From NCBI GenBank assembly GCA_002150815.3, contig NDFF03000003.1:248001-312000 (forward strand): a stretch of DNA of 64,000 bases, read 5' to 3'. This DNA is from Grammothele lineata. Its lineage: Eukaryota > Basidiomycota > Agaricomycetes > Polyporales > Polyporaceae. A program made the translations under genes and the position numbers. Below, piece after piece: positions 1-12,885 of the stretch; the first letter of the stretch is position 1; every line of letters begins with the position of its first letter. The notes beneath the pieces are model-generated. The model was not told the origin of the DNA, did no database searches, and saw only the letters and a program-made list of their open reading frames with translations.

Positions 1-1002
<1,002 letters not shown>

Positions 1003-2375
1003 AGTATCGCTCTAGTATGACGCACGCCAGTGAGAGTCAGGCAAGAAAGCTAAGCGGCGGGCACGTACCATGACAAAAGGAGAGGAGAAACAATCCCCTG
1101 GTGGTAAACAAAGTAGACCTGACGCGGAGTGGGTGGACAGGACCGCGGGATGGAGAAAGACGGATGATATGCAAGGAGACCTGCACTGGTCCCTTCTCTC
1201 GTGCGGACGAGAATCTCGCCTCCAGAGCGTGAGAACGACCTTCCGCTTTATCCTTATGACAAAGCCTACATAAAGCGCCTCACGCGTTCGTGTTCTCCCG
1301 CGTCCGCGTTTTCTTCTTGACCCATCTTAGTCCTCTCTCCCTCGTCTCGCGCGTCTCTTGGTGGTCACATCATTGTCTCCCGCTCACCAGCAGCTTCTAC
1401 GGCGAAGACAAAAATCACGCTGGAAGGCTCCGTGGCAAAGTCTTCCAGTTTGTTTTCTGTCTTGCCTAGAATGCTGACCCACTTTCCACACGATCCTTAA
1501 ATTGTCTCGACAGGGGGAGCTTGTATCCCCGCCAGCCTTTCCGCTGTTCACTGTCGTGTAATGAGTCAAAATCGTGTAAGAACAAACTGCCTAGGCAACG
1601 GTCGCCGTCGACTCTGTTCTTGGGCCGGCGGTTGAGGTTTCCTCACGTTTCTAGCAGTCTTTGCGGTCGGGTTCATGGACCTTCCTGCTCTTGGAGCTCT
1701 TCAGAGGTGAGGTCCACTGGCCCTTCTCGCGTACATTTTTGTCTCGGACTATTCTACATTTTGTTCGCCGCCCACATGTAACTTGTCGTCCCGATTTCCG
1801 ATAATGTATCGCTGTTGGACGCTTGATACGATCAGACCGAGACGTATGTCGTAGTGGTATGTATATACCCAAGGGCATGCCGCAGGGTACCGCAATTGTG
1901 AAATGTTTATAAGGATTGGCGCGCCGGTGGTGTTAATCTCCGGAGAGGCTGGCTCGACGGTCTTGCAATACTTGGATTGTGCGAAACTCCTATTATTCAC
2001 TGTGGCGCCGACAACTGGTTGAAGACTACGTCCTTCGCTGCAACGGGGGATCTGCGGCACTGGGTATGCGAAGGCATACCATTGTCCACGACCCGCGGAC
2101 TACGGTCGTTGCTGAGCAACAAGCACCCGCAGAGACCGGGGGGATGACGGGCGGGGGAATTGGCGGGCTGTGGAAATGAAGAGCGCGTTGCAAAGGCTAT
2201 ACGTAACAGTCCACAAGCGGAACTCTGGTCCAACCTCCCCGGCGGGAGTCTGCCTGACCTCGAGGCCCTACATCTTGGACATCTTCTTCATTCTCTCCGG
2301 CAGCCCTTCCCTTATTACCTCGGGTCTGGGCCCGATTCCTTCCCTTCTCTCCTTTGTGCTCCCCCCGTCTCTGCC
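1003..2375. other. Divergent intergenic region, 1.37 kb
   Basis: Separates the minus-strand UBP15 start from the plus-strand ATG at 2376. The short open frames here show no recognisable domain and no convincing exon chain. It probably holds both promoters and a long, possibly spliced, 5' leader for the downstream gene; the frame leading into ATG 2376 stays open from 2160. A sequence matching the Pumilio consensus TGTATATA lies near 1860 but is intergenic. I see no RNA gene or repeat. Confidence 0.4.
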
Positions 2376-5300
2376 ATGACCACTCGGCATCGGACGCGCA
2401 AGGACAACTATGCTGGTTACTGGCCTAACGATTCGGACTCAGACCACCCACGGCAGACCATGGCCACTACGCAACGTCATAACGTGGACCAGCCCACAAG
2501 CGTTGAGGTCCCTCGGAAACGTCGCAGCTCTCGACGAGCGGAGGCGGTAGACCCCCTCGATCCTTCTGCAGGCTATTCTCGGCCTCACAAGTCGTCTAGC
2601 AAGGACCGATCGCCTAACGCGCAGTATTATGCCGTGCCACCGTCTCCCGACCCCTCTGTACAGTATCAATCACAATCCGCTCACTACGACCTGCGTGCAT
2701 ACTTGAAGAAGAAGACAGACAAGCACAGCCCACAGTCGTCGAACGAGAAGATTCCGAGTGCGGACGAAACAAAACCCTCTCGTTCTAGTCATCGTAGTCG
2801 TCAGACTTCCGCTACGTACATGCGGTCGAACGCGCAGCCGCAAGTTTATAATGCGCCGGACACGCAGGCCGCCCATTCTGCCCACAACCCTATCTCTTCA
2901 TCGAGACATCATCGCGGCCGGGAGAAAGATCGCGAAAAGGCGTCGGGGCGGGACCCGGAACGCGTCAAAACGCGCGACTACGCTACGGAAACAACGGAAG
3001 ATAAAGAGAGGCGTCGAAGGAGAGAGAGGGTGCGTGAGGGTGAGGTGGGTAAGGAGCGGTCGTCGAAGGACAAGGCCGAGCGGCACGAGGAGAAGCTCCG
3101 GGTTCGCGACGCTGAGGCCTCTGGGACACGTCCCGCTGATGCATCGAGCGCATACCAAGCACCGTCCTCCCAATCTGCAGCGATGGCGCAGAGGTCGGCC
3201 GATAGGGTCGCTCCTGCTTATCCGGTGTGTACCTCTGACATCATGCACTCCATCCAAGTCTCATCTACGGTCACGTCGTCCCTGAAAGGACTATCCTCGA
3301 GCGTCATCAGTGCAGCCCCAACCTGCGCCGCATTCATCTGATGCAGCACACGGGACCCCGCCCTGGACAGGATTGACTGCTGGCGGACGGAGCGCGGTTA
3401 CAGCCACAGCGCCGGAGACGAATAATCCTTATGTGTCCGACAAGGACGATCCGCCACTTCCCATACCACCGCCAGGTCACCGGCGCGAGCGCACCTCTTC
3501 GAAACCCCATCGGTCACATCGGCACAGAGCGCCATCGCTGCAAGCCGGACAAGATTCGGGGCTCTCGAGTAGCGAGCAGGAACAGCACTCTATCATGGAC
3601 CGGGTAGGTTTGACACATGAACGGAGCAGCGATCGATGGCACTGAGAAAAGCAGCATTCGCGCAGGGCAGAAAAACACTTGGCGAGTCGGGAGCAGGGAA
3701 GTGTGTTCCAACGCGGGTATTCGTCCGGACCATCCGGTAGCGAGAACGAACGAGCTCCTACTATCCAAACGGAGCGTGTGAGTACTTTCATTTCCTGCGC
3801 GTGGCTCTGAGATGAATCGGTCTCTCAGCGCAAACGGAGAGCAAATGGGGAATCCTCGCGTCATAAGCCGAAAGGGGCTGGCGTTGACGTACAGCCCATG
3901 TCCGGGCCTACGACTAGCCAGGAGATTGCCAGTGCATGGTACCAACAGGTAGGCCCACTTTGTCCGATTAAACTTGTCTTTCATTAACTGGCATACGGCA
4001 TTAGCACCAGCCGGATACCGCTCCGAAAAACCTCGCTCCCGCTGCCGACACCTCTCAAAAGATATCTAATGGTGTCTTGTCGTTGGCACCAACCAATACA
4101 TCTGCGCCTCATCCAGGCAAACCGGCCTTCACTGTAGGTCTGAATGCCTTTCAACGTACTACACCACAAATAGTCAGCATTCGCGCTGGGCAGGGACCGG
4201 CCGATCCTCAAGGGAGTTCTGCGCTGACTAAGTTGCTTTATGGGACGCCCCCTTCACGTCATGTTGAACCAACGCCGTCGCAATACTATCAGCAGCAACC
4301 TATGGATGCCTACGCTCACACAGCCGGGTATCATGAAGCATCCGCCAAATATCAGTCTCTACTGACCACTCAAGGTCAACTTTCTGCGCAGACGTACGAC
4401 AATCCGTATCCGCGCCACGTAGAATCTAACGGTCTATCGTCGACACATATCAGCGGGCAACAAGGCGTACCGGATGTTGTCATACGACCACCTTCCACTA
4501 CACCGTCTTACGCCGATCGGAACGGTACATCGACGCGATTGCAGGCGCCCACTGGAGACTCACGGTCGAGGTCTGTGCCTACACCTGCTGCACAACTCGC
4601 CGCATATCTTCAAGCCACAACCCCTTCCTCCACACGTGTTGCCGGTCACAACCCCGGTTCGACCACGCAATCAAGGGTGCCAGCACAAGACTTATCGTCA
4701 CGTTTTCCACTGTATGAAGACGCTGCAACGACGCGACCGTTGGGCCCGTCACAGGGATCATCTCCTAAACGAGGGCTGACGTACCCTGGCGCCTCTGCTC
4801 CACCGCACACACAAACAGTCCATACTAACCCGTCGAATTACGCCGGTGCCAGTGGTTACGATCCGCGGTTCCCCAAAGCGCCATCGGTAGCCACTGCCAC
4901 CGTCGCTCAGGAATCCGGGAACTCGCGGTCGCACGGTCACGTATCGGGTTCACCTGCTGTTGTCGGCCGCGCCGTGTCGGCTGGTTCTTCTTCCACCCCA
5001 AAGCATTCGCCTTCGACCCGTCTACCCTCTCATCGTAATGGATCTAACGATACAATTTCTCATGCACCAGTGAAGCAGTCTCCGAGCGGATCTTCCCAAC
5101 AGCATCTCCACCGTGACGGTTCCGTTAACCTACATCCCCAGTCCTCCCGTTACGACAATATTACGACCCTTCGTCAATCTAACGCGCCATACCCAGACCA
5201 ACAGCGACATCGCTCACCGGCGCCCCAAGGATACCCTAATGCACACACTACCACGCTGTCCTCACCAAATATAGCCGTACCAGTTCACTCCCCCGCTTAT

Positions 5301-6746
5301 AGCACCCAGACTCCGTTAAATGACTCACAGTACGGACGCTCATCCGCTGGTACAGGCTATGGTGCGCAGTACTCCCATACGATTTCTTCGCATGCCCAGG
5401 CTCGAGCAACACAGGCATCAGAATTCGGCTCCCGGTTACCCGATCCTGTGCAGGCCATTCCTCCTTCTAATAACGTACCCATTGGTAGCCAGCGAGGCCC
5501 CCTTCGCTCTGCGCCGTCTCCCGCACCCACTGTACGACCTGCACGATTGGCTGCGATATCCTCCCCTACCAAAGTGTCGCCACCCCTTCATTCTGCCCCT
5601 CCTCAGCCTATCCGGAATCAATCATTCCCCGCTCCTGCACCCTATCCTTCCTCGCATTCACGCACAGCATCTGACCCTCAGTATGCGACTAAGGGCTACT
5701 CGTCTTCCAGCCTCCCTAGTCGTTCTGGTGCACCTCCTCGCGCTGTTCCTTCTCCCGCACCTCCGGCTGATATTCTGCTCACGCCGTCATCCCTGGCACC
5801 ATCCATGCTTCCGCAGACATCGGCGCCCATCGTGCCTCTCTCCCGCCAGACGTCACAGAGTACCGTCAAGGAGAAGGACGGAAAGAAGAAGTTTTTCTCT
5901 TTCAGCCTCTTCCGCTCTCGCTCGTCACCTCCCAAAGAACGAGACGATGATAGGCCTGCCCCTCAGCCCGCCCTCACAAAGAGGCGCGAACGGCAACTTT
6001 CGCAGCCTATGCAGCCCCCAGCCTATATGCAGGCTTCCAGTGCGACTACGAGGCCTTCAACAGCTTCGAACGGACCTCAAGTCACGAGCGCGATGACGTC
6101 GGTTCCGACTACTACTCAGGATCAAAAGCGAATAAGTCGTGTTGCCGCGCCTACCCCTGTTCATGCCAATGGTCGCCGTAGCCCTACAGGCAAGATGTTC
6201 ACGCCCTTCCGGCTCCTCTCGAAGCGACATCGCACAGTCTCGACCGCCTCCGTCGACGCTGTGGATGGCACAGTAGTAAGCGATAGTTTACGTATCTGTT
6301 GTGGCTCGTGCTTTCGCTGACCGTCTGACGTTTGCAACTCGTGCTAGATCAATGCGATGCTGACCGGGGGAGACTCGACGCGAAACTCAGCGCGGAGCTC
6401 AACCGCCGGACGCCTGTCGCCGCCTCTCCGGGATCCGATCACGGCCGCTCAGGAATGGCGGAACCACGAGGAGAATGAGCAACAGGGCCGAGGCACACTC
6501 CGTCGCCGCCGCCCTGGTGTGACGTTTGACGTTGGGGAGGAAGTGCCCGAAGACGGACGGCCGTCGGTCCAGCAATCGTTCAAAGCGAACATGCAAGCTA
6601 TACAAGGACAACAGCACAATGTACCGGCGAGTGCTCATCAGTCGCAGCCCCCTTCAGCCCCCCCTCCATATACGTCGCAACAAGTTCAAGCACATGCTCA
6701 TGTGCATACACGTGCGCCACTTCCCGCTAGACAGGCGACAGCTTGA
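2376..6746 (+). CDS. Large Ser/Pro/Gln-rich, probably disordered protein of unknown function, about 1,350 aa, six exons
   Basis: I do not recognise this protein. Six exons join in phase 0 with clean splice sites: 2376-3224, 3316-3603, 3655-3777, 3829-3948, 4005-6275 and 6348-6746 (stop TGA). The ATG at 2376 (MTTRHRTRKDNYAGYWPND) was chosen because upstream frame sequence is less protein-like; an in-frame GTG/ATG-poor extension to 2160 cannot be excluded. The N-terminus is basic and acidic, with an Arg/Glu/Lys-rich helix-prone stretch at residues about 185-250 (KERRRRRERVREGEVG), followed by about 900 residues dominated by Ser, Pro, Gln, Tyr and Thr. Near the C-terminus a basic patch (KDGKKKFFSFSLFRSRSSPP) and another (GKMFTPFRLLSKRHRTVS) look like short linear or membrane/phosphorylation motifs. 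No catalytic domain, signal peptide or membrane segment is visible. A scaffold or regulatory role is possible, but that is speculation. Confidence 0.75.
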
Positions 6747-7197
6747 GGAATGAACACCGGATCCTGTTTTCCTCACTTTATTCGAGCCTTGGAGGGGTTG
6801 TGTTTTGCCAATTATGCGCGCATCCGCTATGTAAATGTATCTCTATGCCGTAGCCTATGTTGCTGTTGCTGTTTCACGAACTCTAGTGTACATAACACCC
6901 ATAATTCGGATGAAACATTCAGATCGTTGATAGAAAGCAAATTTATTCTCAGATGGCTCTGTATATTGTTGCCATCCTTGACTTCAATCAGAAAGATCTC
7001 AGTAGATGGTAGCCATTAGTGGCTTGTATGTACTAAGTCCAGGTATACCCAGAAGGCCATTGGGATGTAACAGTATCCCTGAACTCTGGTCCTTGTAGGA
7101 CAAGCCTTGTCTTGTGGATGAACAGAGTGAAGTGTGACAAAATGTAACATTGCATCACATCTCTGGTCTGTGATCTGTGCTATAACATTTTGAAATG
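6747..7197. other. 3' flank of the disordered-protein gene up to the transposon edge
   Basis: AT-richer than the genes on either side, with no exon chain. From about 7020 it contains sequence related to the terminal repeat of the adjacent transposon (see the short inverted repeat at 7036-7217). The first 250 bases probably include the 3' UTR and polyadenylation region of the preceding gene. Confidence 0.4.
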
Positions 7198-7217
7198 CCC
7201 TCTGGGCAGACCTGGGC
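7036..7217. repeat. Short inverted repeat flanking the left transposon end
   Basis: The sequence at about 7038-7055 (CCAGGTATACCCAGAAGG) is the imperfect reverse complement of 7198-7215 (CCCTCTGGGCAGACCTGG), 15 of 18 matching, with about 140 bp between them. The first arm continues into GGCCATTGGGATG, which closely resembles the sequence just beyond the right transposon end (GGCCATTGGTATG at 21492-21504). It may therefore be the end of another, truncated family member or a small MITE-like unit. Its relation to the true element boundary is unresolved. Confidence 0.5.
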
Positions 7218-7608
7218 TACAACTTGCCAATGACACTTGGGTAAAATTATGAGTGGTTTAATGCCACTACTGGCATCTTGCTAACAGGTCAGTGATTGAA
7301 TATGCTCACTATGATATGATCCTTTTACCAAATATTGAACATTCACTACTATCTACCCTCTGACAATTATCCCTTTCATAACCACCCCATACTTATACTG
7401 CCAGCGCAGCATCTGACTTGTTCTCAAATGTTGAGTGCTTCTGCTCCATTTTTCCATTCCTCAAATATTGTGTGCTGTTCTCCCACTCCACAATTGGCCT
7501 GTCCAGCCCTGTTATGGCCTGTGGGCTGCTAGCCTGTGTACTGGTGTGTGATGCTTATCAACATCATTGACTGCACTAGTGCATCAGCAAAAGTGCTCGA
7601 GCTAGGTA
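7198..7608 (+). repeat. Left terminal inverted repeat (uninterrupted copy)
   Basis: Begins CCCTCTGGGCAGACCTGGGC. Bases 7198-7393 match the reverse complement of 21297-21492 without a difference that I can see. Bases 7390-7470 match the reverse complement of about 19170-19249 with a few substitutions. Similarity then becomes patchy, with a 17-bp identical block CATCAGCAAAAGTGCTC at 7582-7598 versus 19092-19108. The junction around 7390-7398, where the two right-hand pieces meet, is the unoccupied target site of the nested element. Confidence 0.85.
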
Positions 7609-7978
7609 TTCCCAGTTGAGGCTGATCCGGCGCTTGCCAGCCGGGCGTTACTCAGGTGAGGCCTGGCAGTACCGTACCCGACATGGTAGATCCCTGGTCA
7701 GTCATCCGGCTGGCTGGTGAGAGATCGCCAGTCAGGCAGACGACTGGCCTATACGTGTCCGAAAGGTAGTTGCCTGGTCAGCCAGCCCAGGTGCGTGGGG
7801 CACTGGCCTGTCGGCACCTTGCCTGACCGCGTTCAAACTCAGGCTGGTCAATTGGTCATCAAGCAAGGCGTGCACTATGGACGCTCGGTCACATACTACT
7901 TAGGCGAGTTACTCCTGTGTACTCAATAACTCTAGCGCAGACCGTGCGGTGCAGTTCAAATAACTGACTGTATCCTCT
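7609..7978. repeat. Left subterminal region rich in CCTGG/CTGGTC motifs
   Basis: Between the left terminal repeat and the transposase stop codon there are many short copies of CCTGG, CTGGTCA, CTGGC and their complements in both orientations (for example CCTGGTCAGCCAGCCCAGG near 7770). The corresponding right-hand region at 18790-19080 has the same flavour. In other DNA transposons clustered subterminal motifs are transposase-binding sites; that role here is inferred. The 3' UTR of the transposase probably also lies here. Confidence 0.45.
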
Positions 7979-10900
7979 TCAGTACGGCGCGTAACCCTCA
8001 GCGCCATATACATCGTCGTTATCGCCATCCTCGCCGTCCTCAGCTCCTAGCTCATCATCATCAACATCTTCCTCACCGCCTTCGCCGCCGTCATCATCAT
8101 TCTCCTCATCCCTGTAACCGTAGTCCTCTGCCTCCGCCTCGATCTGTTCGCTGTCGAGCTCGTCTTGGACTTCGCCGCCATCATTATCGCCAGGATCAAG
8201 AACATCTTCGCCCAGACGGCCTTCGCTGCGTGACGCTAGGGATCCGGTAACTTCGGTAGAGCTTGCATCGCGACCGTCCGATGTGGAGTTCTCGGGACCG
8301 CCAGTGGCTGACATGTTTGTTGGCTCGTTTGTAGGCTGCGGGGGCTCACCATGGTCCGCCTCGTCAGGGTTGTCGTCTGTAGTGGAGGCGTGCGAAGGAT
8401 CAACGTCACGTTCCGGAGTACGTGACATTTCACGATTTCCCGAGTGGCCGACACCACCTCCCCGAAACCGCATGAACATATCACGATCGACAAACCTTGT
8501 AAGCCGTGTTAGCACGACCAAGATAAGTTAGATGGGGTGGATTATCATACATGTTCACATAGTAGTACCGCCATTCATCTTGATTTAGTACGGGACGTGC
8601 CAACGAGGTTGCGGGAATGGTTGCTCTAGTCCCATGGGCGAAGGCCGGAATGAGATGCACACCCCGGATGACGTCTGCGGGGGCAATGAACCCAAACGCA
8701 TCGGGGTCTGTTTCATCAAGGAAGCCAACGCGGTGAAGCCGCCGAGCTGCCCAGCCAGCTCGGAAGGTTTCGTCGCGTGCATACCACCTGACCCAAAGAA
8801 AATCGTACCGGATGCGGCGTATGATTGAATTCGCTTGACGTCCGTCCTCACGATGCTCGACGAACATGTGGAAGACTCCGAGGATACGAGCATACCAGTA
8901 GGGATGCACCTCAGCATTCACAGATGTACCATCTGCAGTCGCGTCATCAGCATTATCATCGTTCGCGAGGACCATGACATTAGCTTGAGTCCGTGGATTT
9001 AACGAATCTTGAGCGCGCTGCATGTCGTCCCGGGTGTAGTTTACACGAAGAACCTTGTGCCGATAGATGCGATTCTGAACGATTATGACGGACGCACGGT
9101 CCTCGTTCGAGAACGTCTGCGCTGACCTAGCTTGAGGAGGTTCGCCTGGGGTCTCAGACGTTTTGGCCTGCGCAGCTCGTGCCAAGATATGGTTCTTCAA
9201 TGCTGGCACAAATCCCTGTGAAGACGTATGTAAGTCACGGTCTCCTGCATGGATCGACTCAGGATAACAACGACCACGGATTGCACGTACTTTGACAGCA
9301 GGATCGCCCGAGTGCTCTCTGATCCATCTGGGGAGATCCAATGGATAGCTGTGAGATTTGGACATGTGGTGGTGGAGCTCCGGAGGGGTAGGGGGTAGGG
9401 GATCTTCGTCAGCAAATTCAAGTGCTGCTGGCGTGGAGGTTGAGGGGTTACTAGTGTGCGGATGTAGAATGTTAGACGGTGCCTGAGAAGACTGGACAGA
9501 GGGTGTTGGGATTGTGATTATCGACAGAACTTCAAGTTGACTGGAGGCGCTGGCAGGAGATGAACGAAATGCAGCCTGAGCTTCCTGAACTTGTACTGCC
9601 GGCTGTTTCTGAGACTCTGCATGTGCAGCTGCCACCCGAAGCTGACGCTGCTTGATGCGACGGAGGATCTCCTCCCGGCGCTGCTGCTTGGTGATTTGAT
9701 GTGCAAACTGAACCTTGTTCATGCGGACGTAGAAACGTTTCACACGTCGGTGCTCCAACTCGCCCTGCGAGTGTGTTCAGATGCGCTCTGCAGACTCTAG
9801 AACCAAAATGAAATGATGCTTACAGTCTGCGTACTGTAATTGTCAGTTGGACCAAATGCGATGATAGCCTTCACATAGTCGCCCAAGGCGTGTAGCTTGT
9901 ACGTCATCATGTTGAAGAGCTTGGGCTTCGCAGTGCTCGAGGTGGCAGGTGGATCTAACGAGGCCCCGGTATTTCCGCCACGACCCCGACCTCGGCCGCG
10001 ACCGCTTCCTTGCCCACGCCCACGTCCCCGCCCGCGTCCGTCTCCAGGTGAGCCTTGTCCTCTACCGCGTGCCGTCATGGCGGCTGTTCGATGTCCACGT
10101 GCGGCCTCTTCTCTGGGTAGCTTCCGAGTGTGGAATGCAGTACAAACTACACTTTGGAATCGTCGTAAATATGTGCCAAGTGCGGTGGTAGCTGCTGAGA
10201 GCGAGTTAAGTGTGCTGCTCGTATGCACTCGCAGCTTTGCGTAGGCGTGCCAAGTGCAGAGAATGAAAAGGAGATCAGAGACGATGGCGTCAAAAGGGGA
10301 GGGAAGGAGGCCTTCAAAAACCGGGATAGACACTTGAAGAATATCTTCCCAGTCACGTGCGGCGAGCTTCTTCATTGCGGACGTGTTGCGGGTGAATCGG
10401 CGGATTGTGTCGCGGCCGAACGTGGGGACGAGTCGAAAGCTGGTCAACACATGTTAGACACAGACGTCTTGATGAGCACAAGAGTTGAGACACATACCGG
10501 CGGTTCAATTCCTGAATTTTATCCCCACCAGCGGCATATAGGATCCGGAGTAGATGTGTGAAAACCGCCTTCCATACACCCAGCTCAAACTCGTGAAGTA
10601 GGTCGGGGACAAGCATTTGAAAGAAGTTGAAGCCAAACTTGGACAGCCGAGTTGAAAAGGCGTTCTAACGCACAAATCCATTAGTTAAAAGGTGACTGAA
10701 CATATCTGAAAGGCTTACCCTCGTTGGGACATATGACTTTGGCCCGAGGACACGGTCTAGGCGCACGCTATTCACCCCATAGCCACGTTCGAAGATCCAC
10801 GAGCGCGTCAACTCCACGTTTTGCTGGCGGGGATAGTCATCTACACGCTCGCGCGTGCGGACATTGGCATCTGATTGAGTCCCAAGCCGTGGAATCTTCT

Positions 10901-12885
10901 CCTTCTCGACGAAGCAGCGGGGGCATGGACACTTAGCAAGTGACCGAATTGTTGCGAGGAGAACCCTGTAACATAGATGCAACCGTCAGATGTCAGGACT
11001 TGGGTACAGGTGGCGCTAAGAGCCAATATGCAATAGAACGACATACTTTTCAGGGTAGTCTGCGGAATAAGTGAAGATGCGAGGGAAGATTCTTCAGCGC
11101 ACACCGTCACCGCAGACAAGCTCAATTCCATGCTCATACGCCTTCATGAAGTCGTCATCGAGAAGGAGGAGCCAGATTGCGTGCATTAGCTCCCGCTTGC
11201 AGTGCGTCAGGACGGCGGCTGTTGCAGTTTTCTTGAACAGTGATTGATAGACGTCTTGAACGATATCGGGAAGCTGTTCAAGTGGATTAGTCGCCAATGC
11301 GATAGGTAGCTTTCGGTAATAAGACTCACTGATGGAATGTACGCCAGATGGTGAGCAGCGAAGGCAGACGGGTGAGCGCGCGTATACTTGGACTGGTTGG
11401 CGAAAAAGAGGTAGATTGGCCAAAGGGATGCGTTCCCAAACGATGCCAGGTGTGTAGAGTCGGACCACAGCATGATAGCGGCTATGGCAACCTCGAGCTT
11501 GTCTCCAGCTTGGCGTGCACGAGTGGCGAGTGTCTCGTGCTCCTTGACCATCGCCTCTGAATTGTAGATCTCAGAGTAGACGCGCTCCGGTGGATCAGCA
11601 GCGGTAGCGTAGGGTGGACGCCACCAGAGTCGATAGGGGATGAGATTCCAGGCCGCCGATGATGCGTCTTGGAATGCGGTCGTAATGATGTCCATGAACT
11701 TTCGATAGTGAAGCCCTGGGATCTCAAACGTTGGAGCTACATCTTCAGATGCGTGGAGAACACCATCAGCAGGGAGACGAATCTTGACGGATGCTGTATG
11801 CCAGCCGTCTGCTACATTAAGCGTATCACCAACGCTTGAAGACTGGTGGTCTGCAAGGTCGTCGATGCGTTGTGCTTCGCGCGATGCATTGAAATTGCGG
11901 AGGTCCTCGCGGTTGAAATCTTCAGCCAGAAGAACCTCAGAGACGAGGCGATCTAACTCAGCAAGGGATTTCATGCTCGAACCGGAATAGAACCAGTTCA
12001 TGAGACGAAAGGTGGTGGCGTTCAGAAACGGATAGAAGAGGGAGTCGGATGCGGCACGGAGCGTGGATCTCCCGAATCCCTTCCACCAGCTGTTTCGAGG
12101 GGCGGGCGGTGGCGCTGCAAATGTACTAGAGGCGTCGCAGGGCTCTTCAGAGGGAGGAGTATTGTTGGGATCGAGGGTGGGAGGGACCAAGTACGAGCGG
12201 TAAAGACCAAACCCATCAACCTCGCGATCTTCATACTCCGGGGAAGGTGGTGTAGCATTGCTGGGATCGCTAGCTCTGGTGGATGAGGTAGACAAAGACG
12301 TAGAAGACTCCTCATTTACAAGTGCTGATGCTGCTGAGTTTGCCGCACTTAACTGAGCAGCACGCCGCTCAACACGGGTTGTTCGACGTAGCGCAGAGAG
12401 GGAGGAGGGTAAAAAGTCGGCCAGGGATTTGGGAGGTCGCCGTGCACGTCTCGGACGTGAATCAGAGGAGGAGACGGGTGCTGTGGGTGCATTGGATGGA
12501 TGGGAGACGGTCATAGTCGCTGATTGCACCAGATTGATATCGATCCTTGCGCTCGATGGCTCAGGGTGCTCTAATTGAATTGACGATGACTGAAAGCATG
12601 GTAAGGCGTACTGCATGCAATGTAATCGTACTCGAGTCGACTCACCGAGGCCTCAAAATGCGCCGTTTCCGCCTCCCGAAGAACCTCCTGTTGCTCATGT
12701 ATTGACTGCGCATCTTCTTGGATTCGTAGCTTAGCTGTTCGCGCCTTCGACTTGGCTAGTTTGCGTTTTTGAAGCAGCGTCTGGATTCTCTCTTGGCGAA
12801 GGGAGCATGTGGCTTCATGTGACGACAACGCCTTCTGCGAGTCGAAGTGGTTGGCGCCGCATGCGCAAATGAATTTCACGCCGTT
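7979..12885 (-). pseudogene. Plavaka-family transposase with one in-frame stop
   Basis: Reads 12885 to 7979 on the minus strand across about eight exons. The N-terminus has a Cys/His finger (FICACG...HEATC). A Ser/Arg-rich linker follows, then the transposase body with the family block LWSDSTHLASFGNASLWPIY, YLFFANQSKYTRAHPSAFAA, a RELMHAIWLLLLDDDFM segment, a CPCPRC knuckle, LVPDLLHEFELGVWKAVFTH and KLHALGDYVKAIIAFGPTDN. These I recognise from basidiomycete Plavaka elements (a CMC/KDZ-related DNA transposase group). An RGRG-rich insert lies near 9980-10050, and the C-terminus is very acidic (D/E-rich, 7979-8150). The exon reading GDGVR then hits TGA (11094-11096) and resumes in the same frame as RIFPRIFTYSADYPEK. 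Family members read through here, so a CGA-to-TGA change is likely. All other joins are in frame. An upstream ATG at 12939 adds a hydrophobic leader that looks spurious. Confidence 0.85.

Noticed and set aside
8000..8150. TCATCATC-type microsatellite-like tract
   Set aside because: It is the codon pattern of the acidic D/E-rich C-terminus of the transposase.
9960..10060. GC-rich repetitive stretch that could be a CpG-like regulatory repeat
   Set aside because: It encodes an in-frame RGRG-rich insert of the transposase between two conserved blocks, so coding explains it.
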